Shown piece by piece: positions 12,589 through 23,538 of a stretch of 41,410 nt of DNA. Below the pieces are notes generated by a model that searched no databases, was not told the origin of the DNA, and saw nothing but the letters and a program-made list of their open reading frames with translations. Within the stretch, counting starts at the first letter, position 1, and each line of letters starts with the position of its first letter. The DNA is taken from contig JAJRSJ010000068.1 in NCBI GenBank assembly GCA_024278855.1, positions 1 to 41,410 of the forward strand, read 5' to 3'. The translations under genes were made by a program, and so were the position numbers. This DNA is from Alphaproteobacteria bacterium. Lineage in GTDB: Bacteria; Pseudomonadota; Alphaproteobacteria; Caulobacterales; Maricaulaceae.

Positions 12589-14019
12589 TTACGTCTCCGC
12601 TAGCTTATCGGCAAGCTCTGCTGCCCACACTGTAATATCGCCAGCACCAAGGCAGACAATATAATCTCCCGGCTCTATAACAGGTTTTAAGATTTTCGCC
12701 AATGTTTTGCGTTCAACCGAGCGCACATTTCTGTGGCCGTGACGAACTAAACCCTCCACCAGAGCCGGGCCGTCAATACCGTCAATGGGCGCTTCGCCAG
12801 CCTCAAATACATCTGTGACATACACCCCGTCCGCATCATTGAAACACGTGCAAAACTCATCAAACAAATCCTGCAAGCGCGTATATCGGTGCGGTTGTAC
12901 CACCGCATGGATTTTCCCCTTGCTACTTATTGGGCAAACCTGTCTTGCCGCCTTAAGGACAGCAGCTATTTCAACCGGATGATGACCGTAATCATCAATA
13001 ATGCTGACATCATTCCAACTTCCCACATGGCTAAAGCGGCGCTTAACCCCGCCGAACCCTTGCAAGGCCGCCCGGACTTGCGCCTCGCTTATACCGAGCT
13101 CATAAGCAACGGCGATAGCCGCCAAGGCATTTTGCGCATTATGATCACCGGCCATGGGCAAGGTCAAATCCGCCCACCGCGCCTCGTCCTCATCGGCGCG
13201 TGAACGAAATACGGCATCAAATACGGCAGCGCCGTTTTCGTATCTTAAATTTTCAATACGCACATCGGCCTGGGCATTAAATCCGTATGTGACAGTTTTT
13301 CGGTCTGTAACCCGGCTGACCAAAGCTTGCACTTCGGGATGATCAATACACAGAACTGCAAACCCGTAAAAGGGCAGGTTTTCAACAAATTTATCGAAAG
13401 CGGCTCTTAGATTTTCAAACTTCCCATAATGTTCCATATGTTCAGGATCAATATTGGTGACAATGGCCACGGTCGGAAACAGCTTTAAGAATGAACCGTC
13501 GCTCTCGTCCGCTTCCACCACCATCCATTTCCCTGCGCCCAATGTGGCATTGGCCCCGTAGGCATTTATGATACCGCCGTTTATCACCGTCGGATCCAGC
13601 CCGCCGCCGTCCAGAAGCGCCGCGACCATGGATGTGGTCGTGGTTTTTCCGTGGGTGCCACCCACCGCAACCGCCCATTTGAGCCGCATCAGTTCGGCCA
13701 ACATTTCAGCCCGGCGAACAACGGGAATAGATAGGGCGCGGGCCTCAACCAATTCCGCATTGTCTTGCCCTATAGCCGTTGAGACGACAACAGCCCCGGC
13801 CCCGTGAACTTGCTGGCGTTTTTGCCCAATATAGATTGTAGCCCCCAAATGCCGAAGCCGCTTGATGATGTCATTTTCGCGGAGGTCCGAGCCTTGCACC
13901 TGATAGCCCAGATTGAGCATAACCTCGGCAATGCCGCTCATACCAATACCGCCAATCCCGACAAAATGGATTGGCCCAATTTCGAATGGCATCTGTTCAA
14001 ATGGCATTTGGGTTTGCAT
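12589..14019 (-). CDS. murC: UDP-N-acetylmuramate--L-alanine ligase MurC
   Basis: MurC adds L-Ala to UDP-MurNAc with ATP. From the ATG at 14017-14019 the product is 476 residues. The N-terminal Rossmann motif is [17 protein letters not shown], the ATP loop is [11 protein letters not shown] (from about 120), and the C-terminal domain has [15 protein letters not shown] and [14 protein letters not shown]. This start was chosen because a GAGGAA Shine-Dalgarno sits about 10 bases upstream and the protein then begins just before the conserved fold. A longer reading frame to 14157 would run 107 bases into murG. The N-terminus carries a small duplicated peptide, MPFEQMPFE. Confidence 0.97.
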   Translation of the reverse strand: MQTQMPFEQMPFEIGPIHFVGIGGIGMSGIAEVMLNLGYQVQGSDLRENDIIKRLRHLGATIYIGQKRQQVHGAGAVVVSTAIGQDNAELVEARALSIPVVRRAEMLAELMRLKWAVAVGGTHGKTTTTSMVAALLDGGGLDPTVINGGIINAYGANATLGAGKWMVVEADESDGSFLKLFPTVAIVTNIDPEHMEHYGKFENLRAAFDKFVENLPFYGFAVLCIDHPEVQALVSRVTDRKTVTYGFNAQADVRIENLRYENGAAVFDAVFRSRADEDEARWADLTLPMAGDHNAQNALAAIAVAYELGISEAQVRAALQGFGGVKRRFSHVGSWNDVSIIDDYGHHPVEIAAVLKAARQVCPISSKGKIHAVVQPHRYTRLQDLFDEFCTCFNDADGVYVTDVFEAGEAPIDGIDGPALVEGLVRHGHRNVRSVERKTLAKILKPVIEPGDYIVCLGAGDITVWAAELADKLAET

Positions 14020-14050
14020 ATGCGTTATTTCCTCAATAGGCGTCGGGCCA

Positions 14051-15154
14051 TCAATATCCTGCGATATGGGTGACGCATTTCGCCAAATTAGTAGTGGCAT
14101 CGGGTTTGGCCGCAAGGCGGGCCGCACCAGACGCGGAAGTGAGCCAGGACGAATCATTTATTCTCTCCGTAAGAATAGATTTAACTTTGTCTGGCGTAAA
14201 CTCGAATTCTGGCAAAATATCGGCAGCGTCAAGGTTTTTTAAAGGCATTGCATTCAAGGTCTGGTGATCATCCATAGCAATTTTCAAGGGAACCAATAAT
14301 GAAGGTAACCCCATTGCCATAATTTCCGAGACGCTTGATGCGCCGCTACGGGCGATAATGTAATGAGCTTTGGCAAGGTGGGTTTCAATATCCGAAAAAA
14401 ACGGCTCACAGACTGCTCTAACCCCGGCTTTGGCATAAACCTCTCTGGCCAAGTTCAGGTTTTCCGCTCTGGTTTGTTGGACAACTGACAAGCGGTTACG
14501 CAGATCCTGCGGCAGCAATGCTACCGCTTTTGGTACGGTTTCACTGAGCAATTTCGCGCCCAGGCTTCCGCCAACAACCAGTAAATTTATCACATCTTCA
14601 GGCGGTTGATACACCCGCTTGCTTGCCCGAATAATATTTGCCCGCAGCGGGTTTCCCAGCACTTGCCAGTTAGTATTTTTTTTAATCCCGGCGGGTAATT
14701 TTTCCAAAATATCAAACCCGGAAACCACCATATCAGCCTTGCGGACAAACACCCGGTTGACCCGGCCAAGCACGGCATTTTGTTCATGCAAAACTGTCGG
14801 AATGTTCATTGATTGCGCCGCTTTTAACGCCGGAAAGGCCGGATAACCGCCAAACCCGACCACCACATTAGGCTGCCATTCCCCAATGAAAATTTTGGCT
14901 GTTTTTACACCTTGCATCAATTGCCACATGCCGCCAATGGCCCGAATTGGGTGTTTTGGCGATAGACTTGCCGCTTGAACTTCTACCAAAGTCTCGGCCG
15001 GGATATTGCCCGCATGTTTCAAACCCCGGGCGTCCGTCATCAAGGCTATGTCCCAACCATTATTTTTCAAATTTTCAGCCAAAGCCTGGGCCGGAAACAT
15101 ATGTCCGCCTGTACCGCCAGCCGCCAACAATATGCGCTTGCTTTTATTGCTCAC
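14051..15154 (-). CDS. murG: Lipid II synthase MurG (GlcNAc transferase)
   Basis: MurG is a peripheral inner-membrane GT-B glycosyltransferase that adds GlcNAc to lipid I to form lipid II. The 367-residue product has the N-terminal G loop [13 protein letters not shown] and the second loop [13 protein letters not shown]. The C-terminal donor-binding domain has [13 protein letters not shown] and [15 protein letters not shown]. The start is GTG (15152-15154), immediately after the ftsW TAA with no gap. The last 70 bases approach murC, which starts 31 bases downstream of the stop. Confidence 0.98.
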   Translation of the reverse strand: MSNKSKRILLAAGGTGGHMFPAQALAENLKNNGWDIALMTDARGLKHAGNIPAETLVEVQAASLSPKHPIRAIGGMWQLMQGVKTAKIFIGEWQPNVVVGFGGYPAFPALKAAQSMNIPTVLHEQNAVLGRVNRVFVRKADMVVSGFDILEKLPAGIKKNTNWQVLGNPLRANIIRASKRVYQPPEDVINLLVVGGSLGAKLLSETVPKAVALLPQDLRNRLSVVQQTRAENLNLAREVYAKAGVRAVCEPFFSDIETHLAKAHYIIARSGASSVSEIMAMGLPSLLVPLKIAMDDHQTLNAMPLKNLDAADILPEFEFTPDKVKSILTERINDSSWLTSASGAARLAAKPDATTNLAKCVTHIAGY

Positions 15155-16306
15155 TTAATTAACCCCGAACCCATATGCCCCCGGACGTTTGCGCGAAAAT
15201 GCGAGAATCAGCCCGACAGAAAAACTCAACGCCAACATGGACGATCCACCGTAGGAAATAAATGGTAAAGTCATACCGGTTGCCGGCGCAATATTGAGGT
15301 TAACCGCAAGATTAATCATGGTTTGCAAGCCGATCATAGTGGCAAGTCCGGCGACGGCCAGTTGGGAAAAATAATCATTCAAGTGCAAAGCATTTCTGAA
15401 ACTGCGGGCAACGAAAGCCAAAAGCAATACAATAAGCCCAACCGAAAGTAAAAACCCGAACTCCTCAACCGCTACAGCAAAGATAAAATCCGTATGGGGA
15501 TCAGGCAAATTGTATTTGGCGCGCCCTTCCCCTGGGCCTACGCCGAACAGCCCGCCATTGGCAATGGTTTGCAGGGCCTTGCCCGTTTGGGTCGCCGCCA
15601 AGTTTTCAGGGTATAGAAAGCTGATGATACGGTCGCGCATATGGGACAGAAATTGAAAAGCCAAAATACCACCAATGAGCGATACGCCAAACAGTGCGCT
15701 AATGAGTTTCATAGGCAGGCCAGCATAAAATACCACCGAAGCTAGGCACAGTGTCAATAAAATAGACTGCCCAACATCTGGCTGATTGATCAAAAGAAAG
15801 ATCAGCACACCAAAGACCATGAACAAAATAATGATGCCGGGAAATTCAGGGTGTTTTTTGCGAACCGAGAACATCCACGCCGCAAAAACTATGAGGCCCG
15901 GTTTGACAAATTCGGATGGTTGTAACAAGAGCGGCCCAATTTTTATCCACCGCTTCGAACCTTTGACACTCATTCCCAATTCCGGCAAAACCGCCAGAAC
16001 AGCTATGCCACCAATCAGTGCCAAAACCCCTAAACGGCGGGCGTTGTTTATGGGTAACATCGAAACTATAATGGCACTAGCGAGCCCCATGACGGCAAAT
16101 ATCCCATGACGTTTTAAGAAAAAAAACGGCTTGTCCTCATAAAAACTATAGGACAAGGACAATCGGTAAGTCGCCGCCGGGCTGGCAGCTATTGACAATA
16201 CAAATCCAAAAATCAACAGAGCTACGAACAACCCCAAAGTGATCCGGTCAATACTCCGCCACCACTCCAAAAGGACAAACCGATTTGTGCGCGAACGCCC
16301 TATCAT
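15155..16306 (-). CDS. ftsW: SEDS peptidoglycan polymerase FtsW
   Basis: FtsW is the septal SEDS glycosyltransferase that polymerises lipid II together with FtsI. The 383-residue protein has about ten hydrophobic segments. It carries SEDS-family signatures: KGSKRWIKIGPLLLQPSEFVK, the large periplasmic loop with GGLFGVGPGEGRAKYNLPD, HTDFIFAVAVEEFG, and the late GMTLPFISYGGSSM. The ATG at 16304-16306 overlaps the murD stop as ATGA. Confidence 0.98.
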   Translation of the reverse strand: MIGRSRTNRFVLLEWWRSIDRITLGLFVALLIFGFVLSIAASPAATYRLSLSYSFYEDKPFFFLKRHGIFAVMGLASAIIVSMLPINNARRLGVLALIGGIAVLAVLPELGMSVKGSKRWIKIGPLLLQPSEFVKPGLIVFAAWMFSVRKKHPEFPGIIILFMVFGVLIFLLINQPDVGQSILLTLCLASVVFYAGLPMKLISALFGVSLIGGILAFQFLSHMRDRIISFLYPENLAATQTGKALQTIANGGLFGVGPGEGRAKYNLPDPHTDFIFAVAVEEFGFLLSVGLIVLLLAFVARSFRNALHLNDYFSQLAVAGLATMIGLQTMINLAVNLNIAPATGMTLPFISYGGSSMLALSFSVGLILAFSRKRPGAYGFGVN

Positions 16307-17900
16307 GCGGCATTTTCATCTGTTTTAATGTTCTTAGTAGTCTTAGTGCTATTCTTGATATTAGCGTTATGCCCAAAATTTGCTTTCTCGCGTTCATATA
16401 AGTCGATGATCTCGAGACTTAGCTTGCGAAATACATCGCCGCGATCTTCAAAATCCTTAAATTGATCAAAACTGGCACAGGCCGGGGACAGCAAAACAAC
16501 CGGATTGGGCGCCCGTGATGCCAGCGCGTCTTTCGTGGCACACATTATGGCCAATTTCAGGTCTTCAGATATCTTGGCGGAAACTTTATTGGTCTTTAAA
16601 CACTGGTCAAATTCATCCGCCGCCTCGCCGATCAGATATGCGCGGGTAATATTGCCAAAATGGGGACGCAAGCCATCAAGAGCGCCCGCACTCTCTTCGC
16701 CAGATTTGCCCGTATTTGACTGGCCCTTGTCAGACTGGCCCTTGTCAGACTGGCCCTTGTCAGACTGGCCCTTTCCCGGCTTGATCACGCCCGGTTTAGC
16801 CTGCCCTCCGGCAATCCAGTAAATATTATCATAGGTTTTAAGTGCCTGTGCCGCAGCGTCCACATTGGTAGCTTTACTATCATTGACATATTTCACCGGG
16901 CCTGCGGAGCCCAAATTTTCAAGTCGGTGTTCAAGGCCGGGAAAGCTAAGAATAGCCTTGCCAATTGTTTCAGGCTTTAACCCCAAAGCCCGCACCGCCC
17001 CGTAAGCTGCGGCGGCATTTTGCCAATTATGTTCGCCGTCAAGGCCCACAGCTTTTCGCAAATCCACGACCAATTCGCAGCGCCCATCCATCATAGAATA
17101 AAGCTGACCTTTAATAACACAAACACCGCCCCCCAATGAAGATTTGCCGGATATGGGCAAGACGCGGCGGCCATTTTGCGCCTTTAAACGCGAACAAATG
17201 CGCTTTCCCTGCGCCCCGTCCACGCCAATAATCGCAGTGTCTTCTTTTGTCTGGTTGGCAAAAATTCGAAGCTTGGCTTGCTCATAGCCTTTCATATCCC
17301 CGTGGCGTTCCAGATGATCCGGAGACAAGTTTAAAAAACGGCCCCATTGGGTTTCAAGCTAAATGTGCGCTCCAACTGGTAGGACGACAATTCCAACACA
17401 TAATTTGCGCCGTCATATATGTCTTCCAAATCAAGCACGCCGCGCCCGATATTGCCGCCGACTTGCGAGTCGCGCCCGGCCTGATCCAATATATGCCCAA
17501 TGAGCGCCGTCGTGGTCGATTTTCCATTTGTGCCGGTAATGGCGATAATATTAGGGCGGCGCTCCGGGGCGCGGACCATAACCTCACGGGCGAAAATTTC
17601 TATATCGCAGATAATTGGCACGCCTGCGTCCTTGGCCTTTTTCGCACTCCAGTGGGCTTTCGGCAAATCATGGGGCACGCCGGGAGATAAGACTAGCTCA
17701 TCAATTTTTTTCCAATTGGCCTTGCTTAAATCCTTGACGCGCACACCCAGGTCTTTGGCCATTTTCTGGCTAGTTTTATTATCGTCCCAGGCAAGAACAT
17801 TGGCACCGCCCTTTTGCAAGGACAATGCCGCAGTGATACCACTGCGCCCAAGGCCAAAAACGGCAATGGTTTTTTCCTTAAATGTGCCTGCCTCAATCAT
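16303..17900 (-). CDS. murD: UDP-MurNAc-L-Ala--D-Glu ligase MurD, frameshifted in this sequence
   Basis: MurD adds D-Glu to UDP-MurNAc-L-Ala. The 5' part (17331-17900) encodes 189 residues with FGLGRSGITAA and the ATP loop GTNGKST (123-129), ending PNGAVF followed by TAA. The rest of the protein continues in the -1 frame as LNLSPDHLERHGDMKGYEQAK, the exact family sequence after PN.AVF. The break lies in a run of six T on the coding strand, and one extra T restores a single 532-residue frame. The C-terminal domain holds a DKGQS repeat insertion and an Asn/Lys/Thr-rich tail, which explains the excess over the usual ~450 residues. The gene is normally essential, so an assembly indel is likely. 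Confidence 0.93.
16718..16773 (-). repeat. 15-bp tandem repeat inside murD
   Basis: GACTGGCCCTTGTCA (plus-strand reading) occurs three times perfectly (16718-16732, 16733-16747, 16748-16762), followed by an 11-base partial copy. In the murD frame it encodes repeated DKGQS. Each unit is 15 bp, so copy-number changes keep the frame. The repeat sits in the loop after the conserved GGQAKPG segment of the MurD C-terminal domain. Confidence 0.95.
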
Positions 17901-17914
17901 TGTGGTTTTGCTAC

Positions 17915-19012
17915 CTATCTAAGTTTAAGTGTTGAAAGTCCGATCATGGCCAAAATTACGGCTATAATCCAAAAGCGAATAACAATGGTGGGTTCAGCCC
18001 AGCCCTTTTTCTCATAATGGTGATGAATGGGTGCCATACGAAACACGCGTTTCCCCGTAAGTTTAAACGAAGCCACCTGTACAATGACCGACACCATTTC
18101 CAAAACAAACAAGCCGCCAATAATTGCGAGGACGATTTCGTGCTTGGTCGCAACGGCCGCCGCCCCTAATGCGCCGCCTAAGGCCAGAGAGCCAGTATCG
18201 CCCATAAATATCATGGCGGGGGGTGCATTATACCAAAGAACCCCAAGCCCTGCCCCCAATAAAGAACCAAGTACAATTGTGATTTCGCCAGTACCGGGCA
18301 CATAGGGCACCCCCAGATACGGTGCGTATACGGCATTGCCGACCAGATAGGCTATGGCAGAGAAACTGGCCGCCGCAATCATCACAGGCACAATGGCCAA
18401 CCCGTCCAACCCGTCTGTCATATTAACGGCATTGGAGGCCCCGACGATGACAATGCAACCAAACGGAATAAAAAATATACCCAGATTTAGCAATGTATCT
18501 TTGAAAAACGGCACCGCAAGCCCAGTACCAAAATGCGAAGGCTCTGACGGCGAAATTCTGGACAGGACATAAACAGCGGTGGCGGCAATAGCAAATTCGA
18601 TGACCAATTTTATTTTTCCGTTCAGGCCCTTTGGTGTTTGTTTGGAAACCTTCAAATAATCATCGACAAAACCGACGGCGCCGAATCCTATTGTGACCAA
18701 CAAAACAACCCATAAATACGGATTGCTCAGATCACCCCAAAGCAATGTGGTGACCACCATAGAAACCAAAATCAACAAACCACCCATGGTGGGTGTGCCC
18801 GCCTTTGCAACAATATGGCTCTGGGGGCCGTCATTACGGATTGGCTGCCCCTTAACTTGTTTCATCCGCAACACCCGGATCAGCTTTGGCCCGAAAACAA
18901 AGGCAATAAGCATTGAAGTCATTACGGCCCCGCCAACCCGAAATGTGATATAATTAAACAAGTTAAACACTTGAAATTGTTCGGCGTAGGGTGCCAACCA
19001 TTCATAAAGCAT
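17915..19012 (-). CDS. mraY: Phospho-N-acetylmuramoyl-pentapeptide transferase MraY
   Basis: MraY is an integral membrane enzyme that transfers phospho-MurNAc-pentapeptide to undecaprenyl phosphate, making lipid I. The 365-residue protein has about ten membrane segments. It contains the family motifs [11 protein letters not shown], the catalytic [37 protein letters not shown] and the His-rich [10 protein letters not shown]. The ATG at 19010-19012 lies within the end of murF (11-base overlap). murD starts 14 bases downstream. Confidence 0.99.
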   Translation of the reverse strand: MLYEWLAPYAEQFQVFNLFNYITFRVGGAVMTSMLIAFVFGPKLIRVLRMKQVKGQPIRNDGPQSHIVAKAGTPTMGGLLILVSMVVTTLLWGDLSNPYLWVVLLVTIGFGAVGFVDDYLKVSKQTPKGLNGKIKLVIEFAIAATAVYVLSRISPSEPSHFGTGLAVPFFKDTLLNLGIFFIPFGCIVIVGASNAVNMTDGLDGLAIVPVMIAAASFSAIAYLVGNAVYAPYLGVPYVPGTGEITIVLGSLLGAGLGVLWYNAPPAMIFMGDTGSLALGGALGAAAVATKHEIVLAIIGGLFVLEMVSVIVQVASFKLTGKRVFRMAPIHHHYEKKGWAEPTIVIRFWIIAVILAMIGLSTLKLR

Positions 19013-20408
19013 GGGTAAAATCCTTTTTGTTATTGTTATTGTTTGCGGACGGCAACTGCTTTAAAGCCGCGACGAGCTTGCCCATACCAGAGGCATTAGA
19101 TCCTTTGACCATTAAGGTATCCCCGTTTTCAAGCAAGGGTAAAATCCCGCTTAGGCAAGCCTTATGGTCTGCATACCAACCTGCATTTATGGCCGTGGGC
19201 AAAACACCGCCCAGATGTTTCATACGCAGGCCGCAGGTGACCACCAAGTCAATATTGGCCGCGTGCAAGGGGTCAAGCATCTCGGCATGAAGCGCCGCCT
19301 CGTCGTCGCCAAGCTCCAACATGTCGCCCAACACGGCGATCTTACGCCCCTTATTTAACCCTAAAACCGCAATGGCCGCCTTCATGCTTTCCGGATTAGC
19401 ATTATAACTTTCGTCGACTAGGTAAATTCTTTTCTCGCCAATATTCAGGCAATTGATCTCGCCTCGACCTTGTATTTCTTTCATGTTTTTCAACGAGATA
19501 AGCATATCATTTAATTTCAAACCTACAGAGTGTCCAACTAGCAAACTACAGGCTGCATTCTCCACCCAATGCTTGCCTGGCAAAGGCAGCTCGACGTCAA
19601 ATTTACGTCCGGCAATGCGCATAACAGACTGGCTTGAATTCGCCAACAAGCGCGTTTCTAAAATGCAGGCATCGGCGTTTTTGTGCCAGCCAAATGATGC
19701 AATTTTTATTGCATTTTTGGGTAGGTGTTGTGCGAGCAAAGAATAATACGCACTATCTCTTGGCAGTATGGCGACACCATTTTTAACTAGTCCCGACAGT
19801 ATTTCCGCTTTCGCCTTTGCGATCGCTTTTACATTTTTAAAATGGGCCAAATGCGCCGGAGCAATTTTAGTGATAACCGCAATATTCGGCCTGACAATCC
19901 CGGTCAAATCCGACAGCTCACCGGCGTGGTTCATGCCCATTTCAAAGACACCGTATTGTGTGTCTTGGGCCATGCCCGCCAATGTTAAAGGCACACCCCA
20001 ATGATTGTTATAGGACTTGATCGAGGCATGGGTATTTCCGCTGAGGCGGCACATATTTGCAATCATTTCTTTGACACTGGTTTTACCAACGCTACCTGTC
20101 ACAGCAATGCGGGTCGCGGATGAGCGTTTCCGCGCCGCAACGGCTAAGTCTTCCAAAGCTTTCAAACTGTCGGGAACAATCAAGGCAGGAGCATCCGTAA
20201 TCTGGCGTTCGGAAATCACCGCCCCCGCGCCTTTTTCGTAGGCTAACGGAATAAAATCATGCCCATCGCGAATATCTTTGAGCGGCACAAATAATTGCCC
20301 CGGTTTTAGCGAACGTGTATCAATTGACAGACCGTTTATAGCCCATTCACCGACTGCCTGCCCGCCTGTGGCGGACACGGCGTCCGTATGTGACCATAAC
20401 CCGCTCAT
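19002..20408 (-). CDS. murF: UDP-MurNAc-tripeptide--D-Ala-D-Ala ligase MurF
   Basis: MurF attaches the D-Ala-D-Ala dipeptide to complete the UDP-MurNAc pentapeptide. The 468-residue product has the ATP loop VTGSVGKTS (around 103-111), the MurF-typical [15 protein letters not shown], the [10 protein letters not shown] metal region and the C-terminal [15 protein letters not shown]. The C-terminal end is unusual in carrying a run of five Asn followed by KK. The ATG at 20406-20408 overlaps the murE stop as ATGA. Confidence 0.98.
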   Translation of the reverse strand: MSGLWSHTDAVSATGGQAVGEWAINGLSIDTRSLKPGQLFVPLKDIRDGHDFIPLAYEKGAGAVISERQITDAPALIVPDSLKALEDLAVAARKRSSATRIAVTGSVGKTSVKEMIANMCRLSGNTHASIKSYNNHWGVPLTLAGMAQDTQYGVFEMGMNHAGELSDLTGIVRPNIAVITKIAPAHLAHFKNVKAIAKAKAEILSGLVKNGVAILPRDSAYYSLLAQHLPKNAIKIASFGWHKNADACILETRLLANSSQSVMRIAGRKFDVELPLPGKHWVENAACSLLVGHSVGLKLNDMLISLKNMKEIQGRGEINCLNIGEKRIYLVDESYNANPESMKAAIAVLGLNKGRKIAVLGDMLELGDDEAALHAEMLDPLHAANIDLVVTCGLRMKHLGGVLPTAINAGWYADHKACLSGILPLLENGDTLMVKGSNASGMGKLVAALKQLPSANNNNNKKDFTHAL

Positions 20409-21832
20409 GACAACACCGCACGGGCCACATCAACATCACTGAACGGGACGGTTTTATCGCCGATAATTTGACCGGTCTCGTGGCCTTTACCGGCAATGAC
20501 CAAACAATCATTTTTTTGTAACAGAGATATAGCGTGGGCAATCGCTTCGCCCCGGTCGGCAATTTCCTGAGCGCCGGGACAGCCCGCTTTTACCGCCCCT
20601 CGAATGCGAGCAGGCACTTCCGTGCGCGGATTGTCGTCTGTGACAATCACCAAATCTGCCAATTTTTGCGCGACTGCGCCCATTTTCGGGCGTTTGTCCG
20701 GGTCGCGGTCGCCACCGCAACCAAACACAATGATTATGCGCCCCATTGTGTGTGGTCGCACCCCGCGTAACAATTTTTCTAACCCGTCAGGTGTATGGGC
20801 AAAATCTACAAATACCGGCGCACCCATTTGCGTGCGGCCCGCCAATTGCATCCGCCCGGCGACCCCGTGCAAATGTTCCAACGCCTTGAGAGCAATATCT
20901 TTGCCTACGCCGGTTTTAACCGCCAAGCCTAGGGCGCACACCGCGTTTAGGGCTTGAAATTCCCCAGCCAAGGGTAAGTCAATTTTAATGCGCTCCCCCT
21001 CCCACATCAATTGCAGGCTTTGGCTTGATGCACGCGGGGTTAACTCGGCAATACGGATATCCGCGCCGGCCCAACCAACACTCATCACGTCAAGCCCCGC
21101 GCCTTCGGCTAGCTTATACATGCGCCGCCCGTACTCCCCGTCAACATTTATCACTGCGGGCGCACCCTTTGGCGCCAACTGGGTAAACAAACGAGATTTG
21201 GCTAAAAAATAGTCTTCCATATTGTCATGATAATCGAAATGATCTTGGGTCAAATTGGTAAACCCGACCGCCGCCAAAGACACACCGTCAAGGCGGAATT
21301 GCACAAGACCGTGGGACGATGCTTCCATGCCAACATGGCTAATTCCGTCTGCGGTTAATCCGGCCAAAGTTTGGTGTAGAGCCACCGCATCAGGTGTGGT
21401 GTGCTTTAAGGGCAAAATACCTGCGTTGCTAGTCACGCCCAAGGTCCCGAAACAAGCCCCATTAAGCCCGGCATAGGCCCAAATGTGCCGCAAAAACTCT
21501 ATGGTTGAGCTTTTCCCATTCGTACCCGTTAACGCCGCAATGATCTCTGGCTGGCCAGGATATAATTTGGCGGCAATATGCGCATAGAGCCTGCGGGGAT
21601 TTTTTGCCTCTACATAAGGCACGGGCATATCCGCCAAGCCCGGCAAACTTAACACGGCCGCAGCCCCGTTCTCTAGGGCGCCTTCAATATAATCACGCCC
21701 ATCCGCCAATGTCCCCGGCATGGCGGCAAACAAATCACCTGCCTGCACGGCGCGGCTGTCTGAAGTCATTCCGGTGATCACAACATCCGGCCCCTTAAGC
21801 GGTTTTGGGCTTATGAGTGTCGATAACATCAT
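20405..21832 (-). CDS. murE: UDP-MurNAc-L-Ala-D-Glu--meso-DAP ligase MurE
   Basis: MurE adds the third stem-peptide residue. The 475-residue product carries the ATP loop LTGTNGKSST (about 101-110), GMEASSHGLVQFRLDG with the carbamylated-Lys region, and DNPR at residues 400-403. DNPR is the motif diagnostic for meso-diaminopimelate specificity, so Gram-negative-type peptidoglycan is expected. The start is ATG at 21830-21832, overlapping the ftsI stop as ATGA. A second ATG follows immediately and could also be used. Confidence 0.99.
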   Translation of the reverse strand: MMLSTLISPKPLKGPDVVITGMTSDSRAVQAGDLFAAMPGTLADGRDYIEGALENGAAAVLSLPGLADMPVPYVEAKNPRRLYAHIAAKLYPGQPEIIAALTGTNGKSSTIEFLRHIWAYAGLNGACFGTLGVTSNAGILPLKHTTPDAVALHQTLAGLTADGISHVGMEASSHGLVQFRLDGVSLAAVGFTNLTQDHFDYHDNMEDYFLAKSRLFTQLAPKGAPAVINVDGEYGRRMYKLAEGAGLDVMSVGWAGADIRIAELTPRASSQSLQLMWEGERIKIDLPLAGEFQALNAVCALGLAVKTGVGKDIALKALEHLHGVAGRMQLAGRTQMGAPVFVDFAHTPDGLEKLLRGVRPHTMGRIIIVFGCGGDRDPDKRPKMGAVAQKLADLVIVTDDNPRTEVPARIRGAVKAGCPGAQEIADRGEAIAHAISLLQKNDCLVIAGKGHETGQIIGDKTVPFSDVDVARAVLS

Positions 21833-23538
21833 TGCACACCCCCGGCTACCCCATGGCTGAGGGCGCTTGTTTCCACAATTTTCCGAACCCCAAGACGGGG
21901 CGCAATGCGCTCAACAACGGCCCGCGCACTTAAAGCCGCATTCCAGCCAGCCGTGGCATACCCCCAACTCCCCTCATAAGCTTTGGGCTCATCATAAACA
22001 ATAAATACCAAATATTGCGGATCGGAATAGGGAAATGCGGAGACAAAAGATGTTACCAGACGGTTTTTGACATAGGCACCGTCTATCAATTTTTCCGCAG
22101 TTCCGGTTTTACCCATAACTTCATAGCCTTTAACGGCGGCATTTCGGCCTGTTCCGTCTGTCACAACATAGCGCATCATTTGGGTCACATATTCGGATGT
22201 CTGGCTCGACACCGCACGTTGGGATTTGATGGCTTTGCCTATACGGTGTTTTTCAATGGTCGGCTCAACATATACACCGCCGTTAAGCAGGGTCGCCAAC
22301 GCTGAGGCCAGTGCCAAGGGAGTAACGGAAATACCGTGACCGTAAGATACGGTCGCCGTTGTAATATCCTGCCACTTGGTTGCCACCAAAGGCGCGGCGC
22401 TTTCGTGCAGTTCTATAGGTACACGGGAAAACAAACCAAGTCTTCTTAGCAAATCTTGTTGCGCCTCCGCGCCAGATCTCAGCGCAATCATGGCCGCACC
22501 ACGGTTGGATGATTTTGCCAATATATCATAAGCCCCCAAAGCAACAGAACTTGGATGATCATCTGTGATTGATTTGGATTGTATGACCAATTTATCTTGC
22601 ACCGCGAGCTTCTCCTCATGCCCGATAACCCCGGTCTCGTGCGCCAGAGCCATGGTGATCGGCTTGAAAGTTGAACCAAGTTCATACAAGGACATTGAGG
22701 CACGGTTAAGGCGCTCATGAGGCAAAGCCGCGCCGAACCGGTTCGGGTTAAAGTCCGGCATAGATGCCATTGCAAGAATTTCACCGGTCTTGATATTCAT
22801 CACAATTCCAGAACCCGCATCAGCTCCATATTTTTTCATACCGGCTCTTAGTTCGTCCTCAACGGCGAATTGTACGCCCATATCCAAAGACAAACGTATG
22901 TCAGCACCCCCTGCCTCAAAAAGCTGCGCGTTAAAAGCCCGCTCAACACCCGCAGTGCCGTTTTGGTCAATGTCGGTAAAACCTAAAATATGGGATGCCA
23001 ATCTGCCACGTGGATAAACACGCTTAGGCTCTACTGCAAATTCCAACTCCGGCAAGCCCAGTGAAAACACCGCCTGACGTTCTTTGGGCGTAAGATTGCG
23101 GCGCAACCAAACGAATGATTTATTTGATGACAACCGGCTTTCTACCACCGCCGGGTCAAGGTCTGGCAGTGCTGAAATAATCGCCTCGGTCGAAGCCACC
23201 ACATTCCATACTTTTTTTGGATTGGCGCTTAACGAATATGTGCGCAGGCTTGTGGCCAATAACGCACCATTACGGTCAACAATATCAGCGCGGGCTTTAA
23301 CTTGGCTCGTCGGCATCCCGTGAAGGGTTTTTGGGGCGCGCAGCAAAGAAATTTCCGCCAAGCGCGACACCAAAAGCAGGAAAAACAGACTAAATACCAC
23401 CATGCCCATGATAATGCGCACGCGGGTTTGGCGGACAAGCTGTACTTCGTCGGCCAACACATTCAAGGTTGGCGCAGATGCCATAAATGCGGGTTGGTCT
23501 GGCAGTTCCGGCAAGGCTATTGGCGATAAATCTTTCAT
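21829..23538 (-). CDS. ftsI: Septal peptidoglycan transpeptidase FtsI (PBP3)
   Basis: FtsI is the class B penicillin-binding protein that cross-links septal peptidoglycan with FtsW. The 569-residue product has a cytoplasmic N-terminus, one membrane segment near residues 41-60, a dimerisation/pedestal domain and the transpeptidase domain. Active-site motifs are S289-T-F-K292 (in ELGSTFKP), SSN (in AKSSNRGAAM) and K477-T-G-T. The ATG shares one base with the ftsL stop (TAATG). Confidence 0.99.
   Translation of the reverse strand: MKDLSPIALPELPDQPAFMASAPTLNVLADEVQLVRQTRVRIIMGMVVFSLFFLLLVSRLAEISLLRAPKTLHGMPTSQVKARADIVDRNGALLATSLRTYSLSANPKKVWNVVASTEAIISALPDLDPAVVESRLSSNKSFVWLRRNLTPKERQAVFSLGLPELEFAVEPKRVYPRGRLASHILGFTDIDQNGTAGVERAFNAQLFEAGGADIRLSLDMGVQFAVEDELRAGMKKYGADAGSGIVMNIKTGEILAMASMPDFNPNRFGAALPHERLNRASMSLYELGSTFKPITMALAHETGVIGHEEKLAVQDKLVIQSKSITDDHPSSVALGAYDILAKSSNRGAAMIALRSGAEAQQDLLRRLGLFSRVPIELHESAAPLVATKWQDITTATVSYGHGISVTPLALASALATLLNGGVYVEPTIEKHRIGKAIKSQRAVSSQTSEYVTQMMRYVVTDGTGRNAAVKGYEVMGKTGTAEKLIDGAYVKNRLVTSFVSAFPYSDPQYLVFIVYDEPKAYEGSWGYATAGWNAALSARAVVERIAPRLGVRKIVETSALSHGVAGGVQ

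Noticed and set aside
12589-14157. Longer murC starting at 14157
   Set aside because: It would run 107 bases into murG, adds a non-family N-terminus, and ignores the GAGGAA ribosome site before the ATG at 14019.
16718-16773. Short regular repeats considered as a CRISPR array
   Set aside because: The units are contiguous 15-mers without spacers and lie in the murD reading frame.
17331-17338. murD stop considered as a canonical programmed -1 site
   Set aside because: The zero-frame arrangement is GTT TTT TAA, which would place the stop codon in the A site. It does not form a standard X XXY YYZ heptamer, so an indel is more likely.
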